NCBI RefSeq assembly: GCF_037055355.1
Contig: NZ_CP146350.1
Coordinates: forward strand, 868,001-932,000
Source of the DNA: Streptomyces sp. DG1A-41
GTDB taxonomy: Bacteria; Actinomycetota; Actinomycetes; Streptomycetales; Streptomycetaceae
DNA: 64,000 nucleotides
Direction: 5' to 3'
This document shows positions 57,083-64,000 of the stretch, piece by piece. The notes under the pieces are model-generated. The model saw only the letters and a list, made by a program, of their open reading frames with translations. It searched no databases and was not told the origin of the DNA. Numbering within the stretch: the first letter of the stretch is position 1; every line of letters begins with the position of its first letter. A program made the position numbers and the translations under genes.

Positions 57083-59269
57083 TCACGTCACGAAGAAGAT
57101 CCCGGCGTCGGTGCCGGCCGGCGTGTACTCGGCGAGCCGGGCCCTGAGCCCGTCCGCGCGCTGCGGCCGGTACAGGTCGTGGAAGGCACCCATCTCGGCG
57201 CCGTCGTCCGCGCCGCGCCGGATCTCCTCGGGGCAGCGGTCGGACAACAGGCCGTACCAGGGCGAGCCGTAGCGCTGGGAGGTGAACAACGGCCTGATGT
57301 CCGTGGCCTGTTCGGGTTGGCAGCGGTGGCGGCGCGGGGTGCGCGAGCCGGTGGGGACGTAGGAGTGGCGCAGGCAGCCGATGCCGCGCCGGGCCACGTG
57401 GAGCCGGCCCGTGAAGACGCTGTTCTCGGCGATCTTCACCGCGTGCGTGTGGATCTCGCCGATGACGGTGGTGCGGTGCAGGTGCAGCACCGCGTGGGCG
57501 TGGCGGCAGTCCGGGGCGGACAGGGCCTCTCGGTCGTCGGCGGTGGCGTCCAGGACACTGTCGCGGATGTGGATGTCGAGGGGGTCCTCGCTCACCTCGT
57601 CGCCGATGACCTCGATGGTGCCGAGGATGCTGTGCTCGATCTGGAGGCAGGCGGTGGTGCGGTCCAGGACGATGCTCGGCTCCTCGGGCGAGTGCGGCTC
57701 GCACTCGGGCTCCAGTGACCAGCCGGGCACGAGCGTGCTGTGCCGTACGACGACGGCGCCCATCGCGCCGGTGACGTTGATGCCGCGTCCGGCTACCAGC
57801 AGCCCGTCGAGGACGACCCGGGGCCGCTCGTGGGGGGCGCAGTCGTCGGACACCGCGCGGATGTTGAGGGCGTCGGGGCGGTTGCTGTACCAGTCGAGCA
57901 GGCGGACGACGGGGCGTGTGCCCTCGGCGGCGCGCAGTTCGAGCCGGTCGCCCGGGTCGAGGTCGAAGTCCAGCTGCTCCTGGTAGGCGCCGCTGTGCGT
58001 GATCTCGATGATGCCGGCGGGGCCGGTGCGGTCGGCGCGGCGGTCGTGCTGCCAGGCCCGGTAGGCGTCCATGATCTGCCGGTAGGGCTGTCCGGGGCCG
58101 ACCCGGTACACCTCGGCGTCCGGGCGCGGCTCGCGGTCACGTTCGTACTCGCCGCCGCCCATGTCGGCGGCGAACGCGTAGTGGTAGTCGACCCACACGC
58201 CCTGCCGGGGCGCGGAGCGCGAGCCGAACGCGATCCGCCCCAGCTCGGGGTCGACGGCCACCTGGCCCCGCCTGGGCCGGTAGCGCCAGTCCGACAGGTC
58301 GGCGACCACGATGTCCGAGGGCGGTACCGGATTGTCCTCGCCGTCGAGGCGGATCACGAAGCTCTTGCCGGGGCCGTAGTAGTCGAGCAGCCGGTCGTGC
58401 AGGAGGCGGCGGGTGACGAACGCCGGCACGTTGTCGACGGTGGCGATGTGCGCCGGCGAGGGCTCCGGGAACGGCTTGGTGACCAGCGGGGTGTCGTTGC
58501 CGAGGATCGAGAAGGTGTAGAGGTTGCGGGCCCGGTCGATGCAGTAGGCCGGAGTGCGGGTCAGCACGTGCGCCTTCAGCCGCCACACGAAGAGCGCGAC
58601 GCCGGCCGGGCTCCAGCCGCCCTGCCGGTGCCGTGACTCGGCGCGGCGGACATCGACCGTACGGGCCTGGTTCGCGAACGGGCTGCTCCCCAGGGCGAGT
58701 TCTGCGCCGTCGCGCAGGTCGGCCAGCCGGCCACGCTCGCCGCGGTGCGTGCCGGTGCCGGTGCCGGTGCCGGTGCCGGTGCCGTACAGCTTCACGGGCT
58801 GGGTGTGGGCGACCTGCCGGGACAGTTCGACGGCCCGCGCGGGCCAGCTGGCCACCCGCTCGGACAGCTCTTCCAGGAGGTGCAGGGTGCCCTTGCGCCG
58901 GCGGTTCGCGACCGTGGCGGCCACGTCCCGGCGCGGGGCGACCGCCTCGGCCAGGGCAGCCCGGCCGCCGTCGTGCAGGCCGGTGGTCAGGACGCGCTCG
59001 TAGCCGGGCAGGGTGCGGTAACCGACCAGGTCGCCGAGGTACGGCAGCACCCAGGGGGCCGCCGTCTCCACGAACAGGTCCTCGTAGCCCTGCTGGACGC
59101 CGTCGCGGACGCGGTCGATCTGCTCGCCGATCACCGCGAGGAGGGCGCGCAGCGGCTCGCCCTCCTCGGCGTCGCGCAGCAGGTGCCAGCGTGGCAGCAG
59201 TTCGGCGAGCCCGTCCGGCTCCCGGGGCACGCCATGGGCCGGCGTCTCCGACTGGGTGTCCGGGGACAT
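57083..59269 (-). CDS. Phage tail protein I-like baseplate component with beta-helix-like C-terminus
   Basis: A 728-aa protein. The N-terminal domain (PDGLAELLPRWHLLRDAEEGEPLRALLAVIGEQIDRVRDGVQQGYEDLFVETAAPWVLPYLGDLVGYRTL) is the tail-protein-I-like part known from contractile tail loci, normally linking baseplate and fibres. The middle (about residues 160-420) has a GT-dipeptide repeat and RLKAHVLTRTPAYCIDRARNLYTFSILGND. The C-terminal 300 residues (VVLDGLLVAGRGINVTGAMGAVVVRHSTLVPGW...IEHSILGTIEV...IRDSVLDAT...LHLHRTTVIGEIHTHAVKIAENSVFTGRLHVAR) look like a right-handed beta-helix, typical of tail spikes. ATG 59269 shares one base with the stop of the J-like gene. Confidence 0.78.
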   Translation of the reverse strand: MSPDTQSETPAHGVPREPDGLAELLPRWHLLRDAEEGEPLRALLAVIGEQIDRVRDGVQQGYEDLFVETAAPWVLPYLGDLVGYRTLPGYERVLTTGLHDGGRAALAEAVAPRRDVAATVANRRRKGTLHLLEELSERVASWPARAVELSRQVAHTQPVKLYGTGTGTGTGTGTHRGERGRLADLRDGAELALGSSPFANQARTVDVRRAESRHRQGGWSPAGVALFVWRLKAHVLTRTPAYCIDRARNLYTFSILGNDTPLVTKPFPEPSPAHIATVDNVPAFVTRRLLHDRLLDYYGPGKSFVIRLDGEDNPVPPSDIVVADLSDWRYRPRRGQVAVDPELGRIAFGSRSAPRQGVWVDYHYAFAADMGGGEYERDREPRPDAEVYRVGPGQPYRQIMDAYRAWQHDRRADRTGPAGIIEITHSGAYQEQLDFDLDPGDRLELRAAEGTRPVVRLLDWYSNRPDALNIRAVSDDCAPHERPRVVLDGLLVAGRGINVTGAMGAVVVRHSTLVPGWSLEPECEPHSPEEPSIVLDRTTACLQIEHSILGTIEVIGDEVSEDPLDIHIRDSVLDATADDREALSAPDCRHAHAVLHLHRTTVIGEIHTHAVKIAENSVFTGRLHVARRGIGCLRHSYVPTGSRTPRRHRCQPEQATDIRPLFTSQRYGSPWYGLLSDRCPEEIRRGADDGAEMGAFHDLYRPQRADGLRARLAEYTPAGTDAGIFFVT
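58751..58784. repeat. Hexanucleotide repeat (GCCGGT)n inside the tail protein gene
   Basis: Five full GCCGGT units plus a partial one. On the coding strand it encodes a Gly-Thr-Gly-Thr run. Copy changes keep the frame and would only alter linker length. Confidence 0.85.
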
Positions 59270-62200
59270 CACTTGACCTCCGTCAGAATCAGGGTGTCCG
59301 CGGCCCGGGGCGACAGCAGCGCGAGCTGGGCCGGGCGGATGCCGCGGAAGACGTACACCGACCGGCCCTTGGACAGGCGCCGGGTGTCGGTGATGTCGGG
59401 GTTGAGGCGCAGCAGTTCGGCCAGCGGGACGCCGTACCGGGCGCAGATCTCCGACAGTGTCTCGCCGTTGTCGGCGCGGACCGTGTGGATCTTCTCGTCG
59501 TACGTCGCCGGGTGCGCCGGGACGGTCGCCCTGGGCGGGCCGGGCCGGGTGAGCAGCGCGGTGAGGTCCGCCGGGGTGGCGGAGGCGGGCACGCCGGTGA
59601 AGACGTCGACGTCCACGTAGTCGACGCCGGGCACGGTGTGGGCGGTGGCCAGGACCTCGGAGAGGCGGGCGGGGCGGCCCAGCTCCCGGCCCTCGAACCC
59701 GAGCCGGTTCAGCAGGGCCTGCCGCAGGCGCGGCTCGACGGTCTGCCAGGCGTGGTCGGGGGCCACCTTCACCTTGGCGGCGATCAGCAGCAGGACCAGT
59801 TCCCGGCCGTCCACGCGGACCGGGAGGTTCCCGTCGCCGTACTCGGTGAGGGCGCCGCGCAGGGCGCGCAGGGTGTCCGAATCGGGGGCGATGGGCACGT
59901 CGTCGGTGCCCGCGACCGTCACGTGCAGCACGCGCCGCCGCCCGTCGAAGAGTTCGCGTGCGGCGGCCCGGCCGATGCCGGCCCGGGAGCGGGCGAAGTC
60001 CTCGTAGTCGGACTCGGAGACCAGCCGGTCCAGGGCCGAGACGGCCAGCGGGACCGTACGGCGGGTCAGACCCGGGCCGTCGGCGTCCGCGCCGCCGGTG
60101 GCGGGGCGCGGGTTGGTGACCGCGGTGACACCGAGGGGCCGGGTGAGCGGCTGGGTGACGCGGTCCGCCGGGACGTTCGCGGCCTTGCCGGTGCCGAAGC
60201 GGTAGCGGGCGCGGACGTTCTCGTGGCCGGAGGACAGCCGGGCGCCGTGCACACCGTCGCCGAAGGTCACGGTGGTCCGGCCGTCGGCCGTGGAGCCGGT
60301 GATGTAGACCCGCTCGGTCGGGCCGCGCCCGGCGAGGCTGTCGACCTCGTGCCACAGCACGCCGTCGACCCGGATCTCCAGGACCGGGGTGGCGCCGAGC
60401 GGGTTGTCGTCGGCGAGCCAGGTCAGCGGGGACTGCCAGAGCGCGAAGGTCTGGTTGACGCGGTCCGAGTTGCCGCTGCCGATGGCCTCCTCGCGGCTCT
60501 CGCCGTGGGTGGCCTCGACGACGTTGCCGAGGATGCGGACCGTCTCGCGGCGGTAGCGGTGGGCGAGGTCGGTGGTGAGGGTGAGCCGGGTGTGGACGTG
60601 ATCGCCGGGGAGTCGGGGGTCCGCGGCCGGGTCGGCGGCGGCGATCGTGACGACCTCCGTGGCCCGTACGCCGGCCGTGCCGGGGATGTCGCTGCGCTCG
60701 CCCTCGACGATGAGCGTGCGGCCCGGCCTGAGGCCCTCGTACAGCTCGGCGAGTTCGATCTCGTTGCCGTGCACGTCCTCGCCGAGCGGTTCGTCGGCGA
60801 GGCGCAGGGGCTCGCCCGCCGCGTGCACGGTGGTGTCGCGGATGTGCGACAGGAGCACGTCGAACTCGTCCAGCCAGGGGTGGGCGAGAGTGAGTTCAGT
60901 GCCGCGGCCGGTGATGCCGTAGTTGGTGTACGCGGCCCTGCGCACGGCCGTCACCTGGGTGGTGACGAACGCCAGCTTCGGATCGCCGGGGACGCCCTTG
61001 TCGGCGCCCTTGGCGGGCCGCTGGATCGCCACCCAGCTGCCGACGGTGATGCCGTCGTGCACAGTGTCCAGCTGGAGCGTGCGGCGGTTGACCGGCTCCG
61101 GCTTGCTGGCGATGACGATCTCGACGTTGGGTTCGGCGCTGCCCACCGTGTACGTGAGGCTGACCTCGTGCTCGCCGTGCGTGAACTGCTCACTCGCGCC
61201 CGGCCGCAGCGCGATCTGCTCGGACGTGCCGTTGTGGACGCCGACCTGGATCAGACCCTCGTCGTCGGGCCGGGACACGAACAGGGTGCGCTCGGGCAGG
61301 CCGGAGTGGAGGCGGGCGGTGACGCCGGGTTCCTGGGAGTCGGCGGGGCGCCGGTTGAGCCAGCTCAGGTCGCGGTCCTGGCCGGAGCGCACGGACAGCT
61401 CGACCTGGCCGGGGCCGAGCGTGAAGGTGACCGGCCGGGTGACGGGCAGGTTCTCCGCGCGCTGGTCGGAGCTGCTGCCCTCGACGTACTGGAACTCGGC
61501 CCGCACCGGGGTCTTGCCCGCCGTGTCGTACACGACGCGCATGGTCGCCAGCACCGCTCCGGTCAGCGGCCAGTCGGCGGTGCGGATGACCCGGCCGCGG
61601 TCGTCCTGGACCGGCTTGAGCGGGGCCGTGGCGCCGAAGGGGGCCGCGGTGACGCGCAGGGCGAGCAGTTCGCGCAGGAGCTGCGGGCCGCCGGGGGCGG
61701 CGGCCGTGCGCCAGGCCGGGTAGAGGCTGCCGAGGCCGGGGTTGAGGGCGGAGAGGAGCCTGGCGGTGTCGGTGCCGGGGAGCTGACGGCCGGTGGGGCT
61801 TGCGGGGGCGGGCGTAGGGGCGCGCAGGGCGGGGAGTATGGCGCCCAGAGCATTCAGAGCGGTGGTGCGCGAGTCGCCCTCAAGGGGCGCGGGCCGTGTT
61901 GATATGCGGCTCCGCCGCGTGGGCGCAACCAGCCCCGACGGCGCCGCGGACGGCCGACCACCCATCGACGCACCCTCCTCATCCGTCTGGGCGGGCGCCA
62001 ACTCCAGCGCCCGCTCAGCGAGTTCGGCGAGCACCGCTTCCAGCTGCTCGAACCAGGCCGCCACGTCCTCGTAGGGCGCGGCCAGCACCTGGGCCTCGCC
62101 GAGGCGGGCGAGGGGCTCAGCGAGACGGGCGGCGAGCCGCTCGGGAGTCTTGACGCCGTCCAGGTCGTTGCGAAGCGGTGCGAGGACCTGGTCCTCGAAG

Positions 62201-63117
62201 TCCTCGATCAGCCGGCTGACCGGGCGCGGGTTGGGCACCTCCGGGGTCGGCGGCTCCTCCCCAGGCTCCCCCGGCTGCACGGGCGGAGCCGTCCAGCGCC
62301 GTACCTCGTCGACGAGTTCCTTCAGGGTCGGCGGCGCCGACTTCGGCAGGGAGATCGCCGTGACGTCGTCGTCCCGGTCGACGCGCGTGTTCGCCACCGG
62401 CAGCAGCTTGCGCTCGCCGCCGGCGCCTTCCCCGAAGACGAACAGCAACTGGTCGCCGGTCCTGAGGGAGTGCGCGGTGCCCTCGACGAACAGCTCGGAG
62501 CGCTTTTCGAGATCCCGCGGGGTGACGAGCGAGGGACGACGGCGGCGGACCTTCAGTTCGTTGAAGTCCCAGCGGGCCGTCAGGTCCCGGCTGGTCTCGA
62601 AGGTCAGCGACTCCTCGCCGGCGGACGCGGGCACGCTGTGGCTGCGCGCACCGCGCGGGATCAGCACGTTCTGGGCCTCGGCGCGCGGGTCGCGTTCGAG
62701 GGTGTACGCCAGGTGCGTGGCGGCGGCGACGCCGGGGCGCGGGCGGTGCCCGACGAGCCGGCCGAGCAGCACCAGGGAGCGGTGCTCGTTCGCGGTGCGG
62801 ACGTAGGCCTCGTCGGCGATGCGCTCGGAGTGGAAGGTGAGCAGTTCGCCGAGGACTGCGGTGGCGTCGAGCAAGCCGATCGCCGGGTCGTCCCCCGTGC
62901 GGACGGTGAGCCGGTTCAGCGCCGGGTAGGCGGGTGAGGCGAGCCGGTCGAGCAGGGCGGCCAGGAAGGAGCCGTACTCGCCGACGCGGTAGTCCAGCGC
63001 GGTGCGGCCGGGCGGGTTGTGCAACGGGGCCGGCGCGAGACGCTCGTCGTGGCCGCCGCGGCAGGCGCCGCCGCAGCCGCACTCGTCGGTCGCGGTGACC
63101 GGGTGCGTGTCCGTCAT
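59269..63117 (-). CDS. Large baseplate-J-like protein with C-terminal LysM
   Basis: A 1282-aa protein starting at ATG 63117 with GGGAGG 7 nt upstream. The N-terminus has a Cys cluster (CGCGGACRGG). LLDATAVLGELLTFHSERIADEAYVRTANEHRSLVLLGRLVGHRPRPGVAAATHLAYTLE matches the putative baseplate assembly family of contractile phage-tail-like loci. The C-terminal half has RVYITG-TFGDGVHGARLSSGHENVRARYRFGTGKAANVPADRVTQPLTRPLGVTAVTNPRPATGGAD (baseplate J/gp47-like). Residues about 1208-1259 are a LysM module (IHTVRADNGETLSEICARYGVPLAELLRLNPD...LSKGRSVYVFRG), which may bind cell-wall glycan. A Pro/Ser-rich insert (about 380-440) is probably a linker. Confidence 0.85.
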   Translation of the reverse strand: MTDTHPVTATDECGCGGACRGGHDERLAPAPLHNPPGRTALDYRVGEYGSFLAALLDRLASPAYPALNRLTVRTGDDPAIGLLDATAVLGELLTFHSERIADEAYVRTANEHRSLVLLGRLVGHRPRPGVAAATHLAYTLERDPRAEAQNVLIPRGARSHSVPASAGEESLTFETSRDLTARWDFNELKVRRRRPSLVTPRDLEKRSELFVEGTAHSLRTGDQLLFVFGEGAGGERKLLPVANTRVDRDDDVTAISLPKSAPPTLKELVDEVRRWTAPPVQPGEPGEEPPTPEVPNPRPVSRLIEDFEDQVLAPLRNDLDGVKTPERLAARLAEPLARLGEAQVLAAPYEDVAAWFEQLEAVLAELAERALELAPAQTDEEGASMGGRPSAAPSGLVAPTRRSRISTRPAPLEGDSRTTALNALGAILPALRAPTPAPASPTGRQLPGTDTARLLSALNPGLGSLYPAWRTAAAPGGPQLLRELLALRVTAAPFGATAPLKPVQDDRGRVIRTADWPLTGAVLATMRVVYDTAGKTPVRAEFQYVEGSSSDQRAENLPVTRPVTFTLGPGQVELSVRSGQDRDLSWLNRRPADSQEPGVTARLHSGLPERTLFVSRPDDEGLIQVGVHNGTSEQIALRPGASEQFTHGEHEVSLTYTVGSAEPNVEIVIASKPEPVNRRTLQLDTVHDGITVGSWVAIQRPAKGADKGVPGDPKLAFVTTQVTAVRRAAYTNYGITGRGTELTLAHPWLDEFDVLLSHIRDTTVHAAGEPLRLADEPLGEDVHGNEIELAELYEGLRPGRTLIVEGERSDIPGTAGVRATEVVTIAAADPAADPRLPGDHVHTRLTLTTDLAHRYRRETVRILGNVVEATHGESREEAIGSGNSDRVNQTFALWQSPLTWLADDNPLGATPVLEIRVDGVLWHEVDSLAGRGPTERVYITGSTADGRTTVTFGDGVHGARLSSGHENVRARYRFGTGKAANVPADRVTQPLTRPLGVTAVTNPRPATGGADADGPGLTRRTVPLAVSALDRLVSESDYEDFARSRAGIGRAAARELFDGRRRVLHVTVAGTDDVPIAPDSDTLRALRGALTEYGDGNLPVRVDGRELVLLLIAAKVKVAPDHAWQTVEPRLRQALLNRLGFEGRELGRPARLSEVLATAHTVPGVDYVDVDVFTGVPASATPADLTALLTRPGPPRATVPAHPATYDEKIHTVRADNGETLSEICARYGVPLAELLRLNPDITDTRRLSKGRSVYVFRGIRPAQLALLSPRAADTLILTEVK

Positions 63118-64000
63118 CGGGCACCTCCCAGGGATATCGCCAGCAGGCCGTTCTCCGGCCGGTCCGGGTCGTTGTCGCAGGTGGCGATCTCCAGCGGGCC
63201 GAGCCGCAGCACGCCGTCCTCCCTCTCTCCTCGGTCCTGTCCGTACAGCCGCCGCAGCCGGGTGACCTCGACGCTCTGCACTCCGGGCACGGCCGCGGCG
63301 ACGGCGACCAGGCGGCTGAGCCGGACCGGTTCGCCGAAGGTGAGCGCGTCGGGGTGGAAGAAGCCGAGCCGTCCGCCCGGCAGCCGTCCGCTGCCGAGCA
63401 CGCGGTACAGCTCGGCCAGGATCTGCCCGTGCTGGTGGCCCGGCTCGGCGCAGACGGTCAGCGCGATGTCGAGCGGCACCAGTCGGGCGGGGCCCACGAC
63501 GAGGTCGTGGCCGATGCGCCGGTACGTCTCAAGGGCCTGGGCGACCGAGTCGAGCAGGTCCCGCGACGGGGCAGCGGTGCCGTACGCGTCGATCGCGATG
63601 TGCGCTTCCTGGACGCTGCCCGTCCAGCGGAGTTCGGCCGCCGCCCGCTGTACGCCCGGCAGTTCACCCGCGAGGGCCGCATAATCCTCGGCGGTCACGG
63701 CCCGCAGCCGGGTGCGGCGCAGGTCGAGCGGGGCGAGCTGGCGTACCTGCTCGACGGGTTCGGGCCGGGTGCCGCCGGCCGCGGGCAGGGGGTTGCGCAC
63801 GGTGACGGCCGGCGCTTCACAACCGGTTTGCACGACAAGGTGGTTGATGGCCTCGGCACCGACGTTTCCGGCGGTGCCGCCGCCGAGTCGGTAGCGCAGC
63901 GCCAGACGGGAGCCGGGCGCGGGCCTGGCGCCGTGCCGGCCGTCGCCGAAGCGCAGGGCCATACGACCGTCGTCCTCCAGTTCGCCCACGAAATGCCGCT
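63114..64000 (-). CDS. Second baseplate-J-like protein (partial, continues beyond the window)
   Basis: The C-terminal 295 or so residues of a minus-strand gene whose 5' end lies beyond 64000. They include ALRFGDGRHGARPAPGSRLALRYRLGGGTAGNVGAEAINHLV, NPLPAAGGTRPEPVEQVRQLAPLDLRRTRLRAVTAEDYAALAGELPGVQRAAAEL and FGEPVRLSRLVAVAAAVPGVQSVEVTRLRRL, ending LLAISLGGAR. The RFGDG and TAEDYA-type blocks are the baseplate J/gp47 signature. Its stop overlaps the start of the next gene (ATGA). Two J-type genes in tandem are usual in phage-tail-like injection systems. Confidence 0.85.
   Translation of the reverse strand, partial: RHFVGELEDDGRMALRFGDGRHGARPAPGSRLALRYRLGGGTAGNVGAEAINHLVVQTGCEAPAVTVRNPLPAAGGTRPEPVEQVRQLAPLDLRRTRLRAVTAEDYAALAGELPGVQRAAAELRWTGSVQEAHIAIDAYGTAAPSRDLLDSVAQALETYRRIGHDLVVGPARLVPLDIALTVCAEPGHQHGQILAELYRVLGSGRLPGGRLGFFHPDALTFGEPVRLSRLVAVAAAVPGVQSVEVTRLRRLYGQDRGEREDGVLRLGPLEIATCDNDPDRPENGLLAISLGGAR

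Noticed and set aside
58633..61902. 1089-residue plus-strand open frame opposite the baseplate genes
   Set aside because: It is a high-GC mirror frame of two strongly supported minus-strand genes, Arg/Gly/Asp/Val-rich, without motifs.
1..64000. CRISPR arrays, tRNA and rRNA genes, attachment sites, replication origin
   Set aside because: No regularly spaced identical repeats, no tRNA-like cloverleaf or rRNA sequence and no DnaA-box cluster were noticed by eye. A dedicated tRNA and repeat scan was not possible.
54585..64000. Ordinary prophage
   Set aside because: No capsid, portal, terminase, integrase, holin or repressor gene is seen in the visible part, and the genes match tail-like injection loci better. 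It is not excluded, since the operon runs past the window end.

Overview
The window is high-GC actinobacterial chromosome, most probably Streptomyces. Coding regions show strong third-position GC, GTG starts are common, and several families are typical of the genus: DUF6421, DUF5997, DUF4395, Rv1733c-like, a Gly/Ala-rich MarR protein, and a TTA codon of the bldA type. Gene identities below were read from the protein sequences; no database search was run.

Layout. 0.2-13.7 kb is mostly core or housekeeping metabolism: a secreted EEP phosphatase/nuclease, the electron transfer flavoprotein etfBA, a flavin reductase, a thioredoxin with a DUF4395 protein, an acyltransferase, a probably leaderless transglutaminase-like gene, a secreted CARDB-like protein, a tightly coupled DUF6421-SDR-threonine aldolase operon, a GDPD, a GNAT, a VOC protein and a broken GNAT. 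13.8-27.4 kb carries regulated redox and membrane functions: a VOC protein, an aldo/keto reductase behind a MerR-type promoter, a FUSC-MarR operon behind a perfect palindrome, DUF5134, an M56 peptidase, PAP2, HAD, a self-regulated-looking TetR, an LVIVD-repeat secreted protein, a DUF305 lipoprotein, DUF6214, an FNR-like flavoprotein and ArsR. An Old Yellow Enzyme gene divergent from arsR follows, with twin operators between them.

28.5-32.5 kb is a plant cell-wall island: a CBM2-linked CE1/PHB-depolymerase-type esterase, a GH62 arabinofuranosidase remnant with a CebR-like box upstream, and a PL1-PL3 pectate lyase pair. 32.5-43.7 kb is a mixed region with gene fragments (PaaX tail, HEAT-repeat protein), degenerate repeats, a BNR-repeat protein, uracil-DNA glycosylase, a BadF/NAGK-type kinase and a CbiX-like protein. 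Here an IS1182-family element sits in the loop of a terminator hairpin. FUSC, a frameshifted AsnC gene and a HAD phosphatase follow. At 43.9 kb there is a GH127 glycosidase with a LamG-like domain nested inside its catalytic domain. 49.1-54.5 kb is an aldarate/uronate operon: a CUT1 ABC transporter (solute-binding protein and two permeases), 5-dehydro-4-deoxyglucarate dehydratase and glucarate dehydratase. Together with the pectate lyases and arabinanase-type enzymes this suggests pectin breakdown, import and oxidation, although the two parts are about 17 kb apart.

54.6-64 kb on the minus strand is the 3' half of a phage-tail-like (contractile-injection-type) baseplate operon. It holds two baseplate-J-like proteins (one ending in LysM), a tail-protein-I-like protein, a DUF6519 protein and a peptidoglycan amidase. 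Most adjacent stop and start codons overlap, and the operon runs off the window. This is the most notable system present.

A recurring oddity is that several otherwise conserved genes (M56, AsnC, a LysR-type protein, a GNAT) are broken by single-base losses, mostly in short homopolymers, and the OYE gene lacks its expected stop codon. These may be pseudogenes or sequence errors. No tRNA, rRNA or CRISPR array was seen.
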